Made by a program: the position numbers and the translations under genes | From: Candidatus Bipolaricaulota bacterium | Lineage (GTDB): Bacteria; Bipolaricaulota; Bipolaricaulia; Bipolaricaulales; Bipolaricaulaceae | NCBI GenBank assembly: GCA_025060555.1 | Contig: JANXBC010000009.1 | Coordinates: 1-27,695, forward strand | DNA length: 27,695 nucleotides | Direction of reading: 5' to 3' | The notes under the pieces: model-generated | What the model was told of the DNA's origin: nothing | Databases searched by the model: none | Seen by the model: only the letters and a program-made list of their open reading frames with translations | Shown: in pieces, positions 1 through 8,054 of the stretch | How positions within the stretch are numbered: position 1 is the stretch's first letter | How the letters are laid out: every line of letters begins with the position of its first letter

Positions 1-434
1 GCCACGACGATCACATCGCGGCGCTCCAGGAGGCTCGCGGTGGCCGCATGGCGCAGGCGGTCGATCTCCTCGTTGATCTCCGCGTCCTTCTCGATGTAGG
101 TGTCGGTCTCGGGGATGTACGCCTCGGGCTGGTAGTAGTCGTAGTAGGAGACGAAGTAGTGCACGGCGTTGTCGGGGAAAAGCTCGCGGAACTCACCGTA
201 GAGCTGGGCGGTGAGGGTTTTGTTGTGCGCGATGACCAACGTGGGTTTTTGTACGTTTTGGATGACATGAGCGATGGTGAAGGTTTTTCCCGTGCCGGTG
301 GCCCCAAGGAGAGTTTGGTAGCGCAGGCCCGCGAGGACCCCTTCGGTCAACTCCTTTATGGCTTTGGGCTGATCCCCGCGGGGCCGAAGTTTGGTCTTTA
401 TTTGAAAACGCTCCCCTACCGCCACCCGCGCCAT
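1..434 (-). CDS. uvrB: UvrABC system protein B, N-terminal part (runs off left edge)
   Basis: UvrB is the damage-verifying helicase-like subunit of nucleotide excision repair; it is loaded on DNA by UvrA and recruits UvrC. The visible 144 codons hold hallmark UvrB sequence: RPRGDQPKAI near residue 18, the Walker A motif GATGTGKT around residues 44-51, the IAHNKTLTAQLY segment, and the beta-hairpin region with the YYDYYQPEAYIP motif that inserts between DNA strands. The reading frame is open to the window edge, so the helicase C-terminal part and the UvrC-binding tail lie outside. The ATG at 432-434 is preceded (reading leftward) by AAGGG two bases before it and by a TAAAAT hexamer at 443-448. 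The gene is divergent from the DUF72 gene, with only 36 bases between start codons. The family assignment is very secure. Confidence 0.96.
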   Translation of the reverse strand, partial: MARVAVGERFQIKTKLRPRGDQPKAIKELTEGVLAGLRYQTLLGATGTGKTFTIAHVIQNVQKPTLVIAHNKTLTAQLYGEFRELFPDNAVHYFVSYYDYYQPEAYIPETDTYIEKDAEINEEIDRLRHAATASLLERRDVIVV

Positions 435-457
435 AGCCCTTGATTTTACCTCCGCCC

Positions 458-463
458 TATACT
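458..463 (+). promoter_or_regulatory. putative -10 element for a leaderless DUF72 transcript
   Basis: TATACT matches the sigma70 -10 consensus at 5 of 6 positions and ends 7 bases before the ATG at 471, so transcription would begin at or next to the start codon. No good -35 hexamer is visible at 16-18 bases upstream. This is inferred from spacing alone. Confidence 0.4.
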
Positions 464-470
464 CCCAAGG

Positions 471-1193
471 ATGGCCGAGTATCGGGTGGGCTGTTCCGGT
501 TGGATTTATCCGCATTGGGAGGGTCTTTTTTATCCAGATGGGCTTCCGGAGCGGGAATGGTTTGATTTCTACGCGAAGGTGTTCAACACAGTAGAAGTGA
601 ACGCCACATTTTACCGCTTCCCTACCGAGAAAATGGTGCAGGCCTGGTATCGGAAAGGGCCGGCTGGCTTCCTCTTCACCTTGAAAGCGTTTCGCGGGAT
701 CACCCATCTGCGCAAATTCCAGGGGACCGAGGAATTGATGCGCCGCTTCTACACCATGGGAGAGATGCTCGGAGAAAAGCTTGGTGGTTTCTTATTTCAG
801 CTTCCTCCTAGCCTGCGGTACAATCGCGATCTTCTTTTGCGCATCCTTGACCAACTCGATCCGCGCTTTCCCAATACATTGGAGTTTCGCCACACAACCT
901 GGTTCCAAGGGGAAACGGAAGAGCTGTTGCGGGAGAGGGGTGTTGCCATGTGCATTGTGAGCGCTCCCGGGCTTCCGGAATATGTGACCTCCACCGCTAC
1001 GCATGCCTTCGTACGTTTTCATGGGAAAGGAGCATGGTATGCGTATCGCTATTCGATGCGGGAATTGCGCCAGTGGGCGGAGCGCATAAGGGCCCTTCCC
1101 GCGGCCCGGGTTTTCATCTATTTCAACAACGATTGGAATGCTTGGGCGCCGGAAAACGCTCTCCAATTGGAAGAACTTCTCCTTTCGGGATAG
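471..1193 (+). CDS. DUF72 (YecE-like) family protein
   Basis: This is a 240-residue member of the DUF72 family, proteins with a TIM-barrel-like fold whose biochemical role is not established. Family signatures are visible: the N-terminal CSGWIYPHW near residues 8-16, FYP at 20-22, TVEVNATFYR at 40-49, and the C-terminal YFNNDWNAWAPENA block near 217-230, which corresponds to the usual YFNND...ENA motif. The length is normal for the family. The start ATG at 471 has no spaced Shine-Dalgarno sequence, but a TATACT hexamer lies at 458-463, so the mRNA may be leaderless. It stands alone on its strand between uvrB and the lacI-type regulator. A near-copy of the operator found at the next gene lies inside this coding region at 956-969. 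Family call is secure; the function is unknown. Confidence 0.9.
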   Translation: MAEYRVGCSGWIYPHWEGLFYPDGLPEREWFDFYAKVFNTVEVNATFYRFPTEKMVQAWYRKGPAGFLFTLKAFRGITHLRKFQGTEELMRRFYTMGEMLGEKLGGFLFQLPPSLRYNRDLLLRILDQLDPRFPNTLEFRHTTWFQGETEELLRERGVAMCIVSAPGLPEYVTSTATHAFVRFHGKGAWYAYRYSMRELRQWAERIRALPAARVFIYFNNDWNAWAPENALQLEELLLSG

Positions 1194-1198
1194 CCCCC

Positions 1199-1228
1199 TT
1201 GACGGCCCCGGCCCAAAAGTTGTAAAGT
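1199..1228 (+). promoter_or_regulatory. putative sigma70 promoter of the lacI-type regulator
   Basis: TTGACG at 1199-1204 (5 of 6 matches to the -35 consensus) is separated by 18 bases from TAAAGT at 1223-1228 (4 of 6 matches to -10). The predicted start of transcription is near 1235, directly beside the palindromic operator at 1237-1250 and the GTG at 1236. This arrangement fits autorepression by a regulator that blocks RNA polymerase. Confidence 0.55.
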
Positions 1229-1235
1229 CCTAGTT

Positions 1236-2318
1236 GTGAGAGCGCTCCCAAGACAGGGGGTGGTCACGCTGGAGGATGTGGCCAGGTTGGCCGGGGTCTC
1301 CCGCTCCACCGTGTCCCGCGTGATCAACGGCCAGCCCCACGTGCGTGCGGAGACCAAGGCCCGCGTCCTTGCCGCCGTGGAAAGACTGGGCTATCGCCCC
1401 CATCCCATAGCCCGTAGCCTTGCTACCAGGCGCACAAAGGTCGTTTCCATGCTCATTCCGGAATCCCTAACGAAACTTTTTTCCGACCAATTCTTCGCCA
1501 TCCTTCTCCAAGGCGCGGTGCATGCCTGCAATACGCGGGGTTACCAAATGGTTTTGGCTTTGTTCGATGACCCGCGACGCCAGGAGGAACTTTATCGGCA
1601 GCTTTTGCAAAACGGCTATGTGGAGGGAGCAGTAGTAGCTTCGGCTGCCCCTGATGATCCGGTGATTCAGGCTCTGCGAGAGGATGGGATTCCGGTGGTG
1701 GCGGTGGGCAAGCAACCGGGCCTTCCCTATGTGGATGTGAACAACTACGGGGGCGCACGCATGGCCACCGAGCACCTCCTCAGCCTGGGCTATCGACGAA
1801 TCGCCACCATAACCGGCCCCCTAAGCCACCTCCATGTGCAGGATCGGCTCGCCGGCTATCGCGATGCCCTGAAAGCTCATGGCATCCCGTACGAGGAGGA
1901 GTTAGTAGTGGAAGGAGGGTTCACGGAGGTCGGGGCGATGGCGGCAGTGGCTAAACTTCTCCCGCTCCGCCCCGAAGCCATTTTTGTTCAAAGCGACACG
2001 ATGGCGGCAGGGGTGATGCGGGCCCTGCGTAGTCATGGACTACGCGTGCCCGAGGACGTGGCCGTGGTGGGCTTCGACGATATCCCGTTGGCCAGCCTTT
2101 TGGATCCACCGCTCACCACCGTGCGCCAGCCCATCCGCCTCTTGGGGTTCATGGCGGTGGAACTTCTTGTGGATCTTTTGGATGGCCATAATCCAGGGCC
2201 TCGAGAAAACACAGTCCTTCCTGTGGAGTTAGTGGTGCGTAGCTCCTGTGGTATTACGCGAAAACAATTTTTGGAGAAGCGTTCAGAAAAACCGTTTCCC
2301 GTAAAAGGGGAGACCTAA
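1236..2318 (+). CDS. LacI-family transcriptional regulator
   Basis: This is a LacI/GalR-type repressor, 360 residues from the GTG at 1236. An N-terminal helix-turn-helix with LEDVARLAGVS and STVSRVINGQ (about residues 12-35) is followed by the hinge helix region RPHPIARSLATRR (about 54-66) and a periplasmic-binding-protein-like effector domain, ending in the typical GFDDIPLASLLDPPLTTVRQP segment. The GTG at 1260 would give the more usual short N-terminus and is a real alternative; the GTG at 1236 would be leaderless because the -10-like TAAAGT ends 7 bases before it. It heads the carbohydrate cluster and overlaps the next gene by one base (TAATG), so it is probably co-transcribed with the mannanase gene. 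A CelR-like operator sits on its start. The effector is probably an oligosaccharide or sugar of the imported glycan, which is inferred from context. Confidence 0.93.
   Translation: MRALPRQGVVTLEDVARLAGVSRSTVSRVINGQPHVRAETKARVLAAVERLGYRPHPIARSLATRRTKVVSMLIPESLTKLFSDQFFAILLQGAVHACNTRGYQMVLALFDDPRRQEELYRQLLQNGYVEGAVVASAAPDDPVIQALREDGIPVVAVGKQPGLPYVDVNNYGGARMATEHLLSLGYRRIATITGPLSHLHVQDRLAGYRDALKAHGIPYEEELVVEGGFTEVGAMAAVAKLLPLRPEAIFVQSDTMAAGVMRALRSHGLRVPEDVAVVGFDDIPLASLLDPPLTTVRQPIRLLGFMAVELLVDLLDGHNPGPRENTVLPVELVVRSSCGITRKQFLEKRSEKPFPVKGET
1237..1250 (+). promoter_or_regulatory. CelR-like LacI-family operator
   Basis: The 14-base TGAGAGCGCTCCCA is an almost perfect palindrome with the central GAGCGCTC. 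From established knowledge, the operator of the LacI-family regulator CelR of Thermobifida is TGGGAGCGCTCCCA, which differs at one base. The site lies at the predicted transcription start of the adjacent LacI-type gene and overlaps the earliest start codon, as expected for autoregulation. Binding by this protein is an inference. Confidence 0.65.
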
Positions 2319-3373
2319 TGGATTCCTGGAGGCACGCGGTCAACACATTTTGTTTTGCCACGCTTGTTATAGCTTTTCAGGTTTTAGGTGCACACGCTTT
2401 CCCATGTACTTCCACACAGTTTGCCTTCAGGGGCGCAAACTACACGAGTTGGTCTTCCCAGGAATACGCAACACCTTTGTCCGATGCCTCGCTTTTTTTG
2501 CTCAAATCGACCGGGGCTAACTACATCGCCCTTCTTGTTACAGGTTACATGGACAGGGCTGACTCCGCGGAAATCTATGCAGACCCGCTACGTACCCCTT
2601 CTGATCCCTCCCTCCTTCATGCCATGCAAGTCGCCCGTTCCTACGGGCTTAAGATAATGCTCAAACCTCACGTGGACTCCAAGGATGGGGTCTGGCGCGG
2701 GTCCATTTCTCCTTCCGACATAGAAGCTTGGTTTGCGAGCTACAAGAGGTTTCTTGTGCATTACGCCGTTTTGGCCGCAAAGCACGAGGTGGAACTATTT
2801 TGTGTGGGTACGGAATTCCGCAGTCTGAGCGGGTCAGAATTTCGTGCCCACTGGGAAGAGGTAATTGGCGCAGTACGGCAGGTCTATCCTGGTCCTCTCG
2901 TGTATGCGGCGAATTGGGATGAATATTCTTCTGTATCGTTTTGGGATCTTTTAGATTACGTGGGAATTGACGCGTACTTCCCATTGAGTTTTGCGAAAAC
3001 CCCAAGGGTGAGTGAGCTTGTGCAAGCCTGGGGTTTTTGGATCGCCACTTTAGAAAACTGGCGGGCCCGGATGAGGAAGCCCGTGATCTTCACGGAGATC
3101 GGCTACCGGAGCATCGACTACGCGGCGAAAGAACCGTGGAGTTGGGTGCACACCGCTTCATACAACCCTGAGGCGCAAGCGAACTGTTATGAGGCTGTTT
3201 TCCAGGCGTTCCTTGGGCGGCCTTGGTTTGCCGGTTTGTTCTTCTGGAATTGGTTAGCCAATCCGCATGCGGGTGGAGTGGGGGATCTCGACTATACCCC
3301 ACAAAATAAACTGGCTCAGGACGTTCTTACCAAGTTTTTCAAGGAAGGAACAGCATGTTATCAGGTACCGTAG
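2318..3373 (+). CDS. secreted GH113-like beta-mannanase
   Basis: This appears to be a TIM-barrel glycoside hydrolase related to family GH113 (endo-beta-1,4-mannanase of the Alicyclobacillus type). A signal peptide is evident: hydrophobic residues 12-24 followed by an AHA/F cleavage site near 27. The domain then shows FRGANYTSW (37-45), LKPHVDSKDGVWRG (115-128), VGTEF with the predicted acid/base Glu166, and FTEIGYRS with the predicted nucleophile Glu260, then the C-terminal NPEAQANCYEAVFQAF and WFAGLFFWNW segments. At 351 residues it is a single-domain enzyme without a carbohydrate-binding module. It starts inside the stop codon of the lacI-type gene and precedes the importer genes, so its products are likely the importer's substrate. 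Mannan specificity is a family inference; glucomannan or another beta-glycan is possible. Confidence 0.82.
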   Translation: MDSWRHAVNTFCFATLVIAFQVLGAHAFPCTSTQFAFRGANYTSWSSQEYATPLSDASLFLLKSTGANYIALLVTGYMDRADSAEIYADPLRTPSDPSLLHAMQVARSYGLKIMLKPHVDSKDGVWRGSISPSDIEAWFASYKRFLVHYAVLAAKHEVELFCVGTEFRSLSGSEFRAHWEEVIGAVRQVYPGPLVYAANWDEYSSVSFWDLLDYVGIDAYFPLSFAKTPRVSELVQAWGFWIATLENWRARMRKPVIFTEIGYRSIDYAAKEPWSWVHTASYNPEAQANCYEAVFQAFLGRPWFAGLFFWNWLANPHAGGVGDLDYTPQNKLAQDVLTKFFKEGTACYQVP

Positions 3374-3484
3374 GCAAAGGCGGCATCAAGCGGGGCTACA
3401 TAAGCCTCGTGCAAAAAGGGGGTGGTAGCTGGACGGAAAAGGTGGGTTACAGCAAGAAAGCCGAATGAAATAGGGGGGTGCAAT

Positions 3485-5173
3485 ATGCGCGGCAAATGGT
3501 GGGTTGTTCTTGGGTTGTTGGTGTTAGGTGTGGGAGTGGCGCTGGGCCAGGAGTTCCCGCGCCAGGAGACCCTTTACATAAGCGGCGCTGCCTGGGGCCC
3601 GCCCACGGACTGGAACCCATTCATCACCTGGAGCAAAGCCAATACCTCCGGCACAGTTGGCCTCATCTATGAGCCCCTCTTCTTCTACGATCCCCTCAAA
3701 GATACACTGATCCCGTGGCTTGCCGAGTATGGTCAATGGAAAACCGATCAACTTTTTGAAGTCAAACTGCGCGAAGGTCTCACCTGGCAAGATGGCAAAC
3801 CTCTTACGGCCGCTGACGTCGTCTTCACCTTCGAGCTTGGGAAAAAGTACTCCACGATCTATTACAGCCCGATGTGGGATTATCTCGCGAGCGTTGTTAA
3901 CGTCGGCGATTATTACGTAGAGTTCTCATTTAAGCGTAAGCCGCTTTATCAGGAGTTTGTGAATAACCTCTATAACATTGCCATTGTGCCTAAGCACATT
4001 TGGGAGACGCGCACTGAGGAGGAGATCACAAGCGGCGCGAATGCCAACCCGATTGGCTCTGGTTCCTACAAATACTTTGCTCATGGTCCGGATCGAAATG
4101 TATATATCCGCAACGAAGAGTGGTGGGGTATAAAGCTCCTTGGGTTGAAACCGGCACCGAAGTACATCGTGGAAATCCGGTTTGCTACGAATAACTTGGC
4201 GTTGGGGGCGCTTCTTAAGGGCGAAATCGATCTCAGCAACAACTTCCTCCCCGGTATTGCTACTTTGGCAAAGCTAGGCTACGTGAAAACCTATCTCCCT
4301 GAGCCACCCTATATGCTTTCCGCGAATACCGCGGTGCTGTTTTTGAATACTACGAAAAAGCCGCTGAACGATCCGGCATTTCGGAAGGCCTTGGCTTACG
4401 CCATCAACGTGGACGCCATAATTGAGCGGGCCTTCGCCGGTCTAGTGGCAAAAGCCAGTCCTACCGCGCTTTTGCCGCATCTAGCTAAGTATGTAGATGA
4501 TGAGCTCGTGGCCCAGCTTGGGTTCACCTATGATCCAGCCAAGGCCAAGGCGATCCTCGCTGTGGCTGGGTACAAGGACATCGATGGCGACGGCCTTGTG
4601 GAGGCTCCCGACGGCTCCAAGATCTATCTTGAGGTGACCTGCCCGTTTGGCTGGACGGACTGGATGGAAGCCATCCGTGTGATTTCTGAGAGCGCGCAGG
4701 CCGCGGGAATCAACGTGGTCCATCGCTACCCCGATTACGGGGCTTGGAACACGGCCCTTGTCACCGGCACATTCGACATGACCCTCAACAACTGGGCCAG
4801 CTTGAGCAATACACCCTGGACTGTTTACAACCTGCTCTTCAACCACCCGATTCGCGATGTCATGGGGAGTGGGAACTTTGGGCGCTACAACAACCCCGAG
4901 GTCTTCGCGCTGGTGGACGAGCTTGCGGCCACGCCGCCGTGGGATGCGGAGGGCGTGAAGGCGGTCTGCGCCAAAATCCAGGAGATCCTCCTCACCGATC
5001 TCCCCATGATCCCGCTGTGGTACAACGGGTTGTGGGCGCAGTACGTGGAGTTCACGTGGACCAACTTCCCTGGTGCCTATGGAGGACGACCGCACTGGCT
5101 GCCGTGCACTTGGGCAGGGTACTGGCAGATGGGCGGCTTCCACACCCTGTGTGAGCTGAAGCCGGCACAGTAG
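3485..5173 (+). CDS. family-5 solute-binding protein of an oligosaccharide ABC importer
   Basis: This is an extracytoplasmic binding protein of the DppA/OppA type (SBP_bac_5), 562 residues. The ATG at 3485 is preferred over the upstream in-frame GTG at 3422 because AGGGGGGTG precedes it and because it places a clean signal peptide at the N-terminus (charged RGK, hydrophobic core, cut near ALG/QEF around residue 21). The mature part begins ETLYISGAAWGPPTDWNPF, typical of Thermotoga family-5 binding proteins that take beta-gluco- and beta-manno-oligosaccharides rather than peptides. LREGLTWQDGKPLTAADVVFTF is the family signature. The surrounding glycosidase genes support a sugar ligand. It is followed by a strong hairpin and then the permease genes. 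Oligosaccharide binding is inferred; a peptide ligand cannot be excluded from sequence alone. Confidence 0.9.
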   Translation: MRGKWWVVLGLLVLGVGVALGQEFPRQETLYISGAAWGPPTDWNPFITWSKANTSGTVGLIYEPLFFYDPLKDTLIPWLAEYGQWKTDQLFEVKLREGLTWQDGKPLTAADVVFTFELGKKYSTIYYSPMWDYLASVVNVGDYYVEFSFKRKPLYQEFVNNLYNIAIVPKHIWETRTEEEITSGANANPIGSGSYKYFAHGPDRNVYIRNEEWWGIKLLGLKPAPKYIVEIRFATNNLALGALLKGEIDLSNNFLPGIATLAKLGYVKTYLPEPPYMLSANTAVLFLNTTKKPLNDPAFRKALAYAINVDAIIERAFAGLVAKASPTALLPHLAKYVDDELVAQLGFTYDPAKAKAILAVAGYKDIDGDGLVEAPDGSKIYLEVTCPFGWTDWMEAIRVISESAQAAGINVVHRYPDYGAWNTALVTGTFDMTLNNWASLSNTPWTVYNLLFNHPIRDVMGSGNFGRYNNPEVFALVDELAATPPWDAEGVKAVCAKIQEILLTDLPMIPLWYNGLWAQYVEFTWTNFPGAYGGRPHWLPCTWAGYWQMGGFHTLCELKPAQ

Positions 5174-5182
5174 GGAGGGGAG

Positions 5183-5211
5183 CGGGCCGCCCCAAGTTTC
5201 GGGGCGGCCCG
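5183..5211 (+). terminator. strong intercistronic hairpin after the binding-protein gene
   Basis: A perfect 11-bp stem, CGGGCCGCCCC at 5183-5193 paired with GGGGCGGCCCG at 5201-5211, encloses a 7-base loop. It lies between the binding-protein stop at 5173 and the permease start at 5234. There is no T-run after it, so it is more likely a 3'-end stabiliser or partial attenuator, giving more binding protein than permease, than a full terminator. Confidence 0.6.
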
Positions 5212-5233
5212 TGTGCTGAATTTAGGGGTATAC

Positions 5234-6223
5234 ATGCAACGATATCTTGCACAAAAGCTTACAATCTACATCCTCACGTTTTTCCTTGCCGTGACCATAG
5301 ACTGGATCATCCCGCGGTTCATGCCTGGAAACCCTGTGCAGACAATGCTTTCCCGCGCTGCTCTTCGGGCGGAAGCTGTAGAGGTCATGCGGGGCTACTA
5401 CCTCAGGGCCTTCGGACTGGATGTCCCGGTTTGGCAGCAATATCTGAATTTCTGGAAAGCTGTGTTCCATGGGGATCTTGGGGTCAGCGTCTATCTTTTT
5501 CCCAAGCCTGTCATAAGGGTCATCGCTGAGGCGATTCCCTATACCCTAGCCATCTTGGTTCCGGCGATTGTTTTGAGCTGGATTGCTGGCAACAAATTCG
5601 GGGCATTTGCGGCCAGAAGGAGATGGCTGGACAACACCGTGCTTCCTTTGGGTTATTTCCTCACCGCCACTCCTTACATGTGGTTGGGAATACTCTTGGC
5701 CTGGGGCTTTGGCGTGGGACTGGGGTGGTTCCCCATTGCTGGGGGTTATAGCTTCGCCATGACCCCGCATCTCTCCTGGAAGTTCGTCTTGGATCTCCTT
5801 TGGCACTGGTTTTTACCTTTTGTCTCTCTCTTTTTGGTCATGTTCGGGGGGTGGGCCATCGGCATGCGCAACATGATCATCTACGAGCTTGAGGCCGATT
5901 ACGTCCAGTACCTAGAATCATTGGGAGCCCCAAGAAAACTCATCCGAAGGTATGCATTTCGCAATGCCGTCCTTCCCCAAATCACCGGGCTTGCGCTCCA
6001 GATTGGAACGATCGCGGCGGGAGCAGTGGTCACGGAAACCGTTTTTTCTTATCCGGGGATAGGGAAATTGCTCGTTGAGGCCATTCAAAATCAAGATTAT
6101 TTCTTGATCCAAGGGTGCTTCCTTTTCATCATCATTGGAGTTCTTCTTGCTAACCTCATTGTGGACATTGCCTACCTCATTGTGGATCCCCGCACGCGCC
6201 GCGGAATGGTTGGGGAAATATGA
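5234..6223 (+). CDS. ABC importer permease, DppB type
   Basis: This is the first inner-membrane permease of the family-5 importer, 329 residues from the ATG at 5234, which has AGGGGT upstream; a GTG at 5213 would lie directly after the hairpin and is less likely. It shows the N-terminal membrane segment (ILTFFLAVTIDWIIPRFMPG), the DppB-type GNPVQ stretch, further membrane segments, and the cytoplasmic EAA loop that docks on the ATPase (SLGAPRKLIRRYAFRNAVLP, around residues 228-247). The DppB-like C-terminus with VETVFSYPGIG-type sequence is present. The stop overlaps the next gene's start (ATGA), so the two permeases are translationally coupled. The substrate is assigned from the neighbouring glycosidases. 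Confidence 0.93.
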   Translation: MQRYLAQKLTIYILTFFLAVTIDWIIPRFMPGNPVQTMLSRAALRAEAVEVMRGYYLRAFGLDVPVWQQYLNFWKAVFHGDLGVSVYLFPKPVIRVIAEAIPYTLAILVPAIVLSWIAGNKFGAFAARRRWLDNTVLPLGYFLTATPYMWLGILLAWGFGVGLGWFPIAGGYSFAMTPHLSWKFVLDLLWHWFLPFVSLFLVMFGGWAIGMRNMIIYELEADYVQYLESLGAPRKLIRRYAFRNAVLPQITGLALQIGTIAAGAVVTETVFSYPGIGKLLVEAIQNQDYFLIQGCFLFIIIGVLLANLIVDIAYLIVDPRTRRGMVGEI

Positions 6224-7086
6224 AAGGGGAAAAAGGGAAGAAACCCAAGAACGAATTTCTCTATTTCGCTTGGCGCAATTGGAAGTTGCGGCTGGGGCTA
6301 GCGATCGTTTTGTTCTTTGTGGTGCTCGCCATAGTGGGGCCACGGCTTACGCCGCATCAGCCCTGGGCCTATGTGGGGCCGCCTGCGCGCCCACCCTCAA
6401 AGGAGTTTTGGTTTGGCACCACCATGTTCGGACAGGACGTATTCACGCAGTTCGTTTACGGCCTTTATCCTGTCTTCTTGGTGGGGGCCTTGGGGGGAGG
6501 ATTGGCCACCCTCATCGGTACGGCGATCGGCTTCACCGCAGGCTACAGAGGCGGTTGGGTGGACGAGATCCTCAACACCTTTACGAACGTGGTGCTTGTC
6601 ATTCCCACGCTTGCTCTTCTCCTGATCATCGCGGCCTATTTGGGTGTGCGGAGTTTTTTCATCCAAGCTGTGTTCATTGGGTGCACAGCCTGGCCATGGA
6701 CAGCACGCGCCGTACGTGCGCAAACCCTTTCCCTGAAGGCCCGGGAATTTGTGGATCTGGCGCGCATAAGCGCGGCAAGACCCACGAAAATCATCCTGAC
6801 GGAGATCGCTCCCAACATGTTGTCCTATCTCGTGATGGTTTTCATCCTACAATTCGGTGGGGCTATTCTTAACGCCGCGACCCTTGATTTCATCGGCCTT
6901 GGTCCGACGCGCGGCATCTCTTTGGGGTTGATGATGCAGATGGCCCTCCTTTGGGGGGCTTTGCCCCTCGGGTTGTGGTGGTGGTTTGTCCCACCTGGGC
7001 TGGCCATCGCCCTCCTCGTTGGTGCCCTTTACATCACCAACGTAGGGTTGGACGAGATTTTCAATCCTAAACTGAGGGAGATGTGA
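6220..7086 (+). CDS. ABC importer permease, DppC type
   Basis: This is the second permease of the same importer, 288 residues. It starts with a short charged cytoplasmic tail and a first membrane segment (LGLAIVLFFVVLAIVG), then the DppC-type FGTTMFGQDVFTQFVYG segment that corresponds to the family GTDxxGRDxxS motif. The EAA loop is at ARISAARPTKIILTEIAPN (around residues 185-203), followed by further membrane segments. It ends with GLDEIFNPKLRE, the usual DppC ending. The gene shares four bases with the upstream permease and its stop codon overlaps the start of the ATPase gene, so the whole transporter is one tightly packed operon. Confidence 0.93.
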   Translation: MKGEKGKKPKNEFLYFAWRNWKLRLGLAIVLFFVVLAIVGPRLTPHQPWAYVGPPARPPSKEFWFGTTMFGQDVFTQFVYGLYPVFLVGALGGGLATLIGTAIGFTAGYRGGWVDEILNTFTNVVLVIPTLALLLIIAAYLGVRSFFIQAVFIGCTAWPWTARAVRAQTLSLKAREFVDLARISAARPTKIILTEIAPNMLSYLVMVFILQFGGAILNAATLDFIGLGPTRGISLGLMMQMALLWGALPLGLWWWFVPPGLAIALLVGALYITNVGLDEIFNPKLREM

Positions 7087-8054
7087 TGCCTCTCTTGGAG
7101 GTACAAGATCTCCGCGTCTACTATCAAACGATACGGGGTGACGTGAAGGCCCTCGATGGTGCCAGCTTTTCCCTTGCCGAGGGCGAGATCATGGGGCTAG
7201 CCGGGGAGTCTGGGTGTGGGAAATCTACGCTGGGGCGGAGCCTCGTTCTCCTAAAACCTCCCATGAAATATGTGGAGGGGCGGGTCACCCTGGAGGATTT
7301 CTCCCTTCCCATTTGGGATCGCGAGAAGATGAACGCGTTTCGTTTCTCCAAGATATCCCTTATCCCGCAATACGCTATGAACGCGTTGAATCCCACACGC
7401 AAGGTGAAGAAGATATTTACGGATATTTTGGCTACAAAAGGGATCAAAGGCAGTCAAGTTCTTCCGGAACTTCGCCGGCGCCTGGAAATGGTGGAGCTGC
7501 CGCTTGACGTTTTAAACATGTATCCCATTGAGCTTTCTGGAGGTATGAAACAACGCGTGGTCATGGTGCTTTCGACTTTTTTGAATCCTTCCTTGCTCAT
7601 CGCCGACGAAATAACCTCGGCCCTCGATGTTTCCACCCAACGGGCCGTGGTGAAAATGCTCGTGGATTTTAGAGATCGACGCGTCGTGCGGGCTATGATC
7701 GTGATCACCCACGATATATCCCTGCTTTACCAGATCGCCGACAGCATCCTTGTCATGTATGCTGGGAAACTAGTGGAAAAGGGAACCACGGAGGAAATCC
7801 TCCGGGCTCCCAAACATCCGTACACGCGCTTCCTCATCGCCTCCCTGCCGGACATCGGTGTACGGTATGGGGAGCGAAAACTGGAGGGCGTTCCTGGGTG
7901 TCCCCCTCTCCTTTTGCAGCCCCCGCGCGGCTGTCGGTTTCGCGAAAGGTGTCCACATGCGTTTGAAAAGTGTCTGGAGGAACCTCCCTTTGTGGCAATT
8001 GGGCCCTCAGGTCGACAGGTCGCCTGTTGGCAAGCCTTGGAGGAACATGCTTGA
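7086..8054 (+). CDS. ABC importer ATPase, DppD/OppD type
   Basis: This is the first nucleotide-binding subunit of the importer, about 322 residues. Walker A is GESGCGKST (near residues 38-46), the signature motif is LSGGMKQRV, Walker B is LLIADEITSALD, and the switch histidine follows in VITHD. The C-terminal oligopeptide/dipeptide extension contains a Cys cluster (GCPP, RGCRF, RCPH, KCLE); in the family such cysteines can bind an Fe-S cluster. The ATG at 7086 overlaps the previous stop (TGATG) and GGGAG lies just upstream; a GTG at 7083 is an alternative. It overlaps the second ATPase gene by 8 bases. Confidence 0.93.
   Translation: MPLLEVQDLRVYYQTIRGDVKALDGASFSLAEGEIMGLAGESGCGKSTLGRSLVLLKPPMKYVEGRVTLEDFSLPIWDREKMNAFRFSKISLIPQYAMNALNPTRKVKKIFTDILATKGIKGSQVLPELRRRLEMVELPLDVLNMYPIELSGGMKQRVVMVLSTFLNPSLLIADEITSALDVSTQRAVVKMLVDFRDRRVVRAMIVITHDISLLYQIADSILVMYAGKLVEKGTTEEILRAPKHPYTRFLIASLPDIGVRYGERKLEGVPGCPPLLLQPPRGCRFRERCPHAFEKCLEEPPFVAIGPSGRQVACWQALEEHA

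Noticed and set aside
48..443. Plus-strand open frame of 131 codons at the left end
   Set aside because: It is antisense to uvrB, whose protein sequence on the minus strand is unmistakable; the plus-strand translation is low-complexity Val/Leu-rich.
4481..5143. Minus-strand open frame of 220 codons within the binding-protein gene
   Set aside because: It is fully covered by the family-5 solute-binding protein frame and has no recognisable motif; such long antisense frames are expected in G+C-rich coding DNA.
5183..5211. Full intrinsic terminator ending the sugar operon after the binding protein
   Set aside because: There is no T-run after the stem and the following permease gene has no separate promoter that I can see.
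6135..6872. Plus-strand open frame of 245 codons across the permease junction
   Set aside because: It is out of frame with two clear permease genes and its sequence resembles no protein family.
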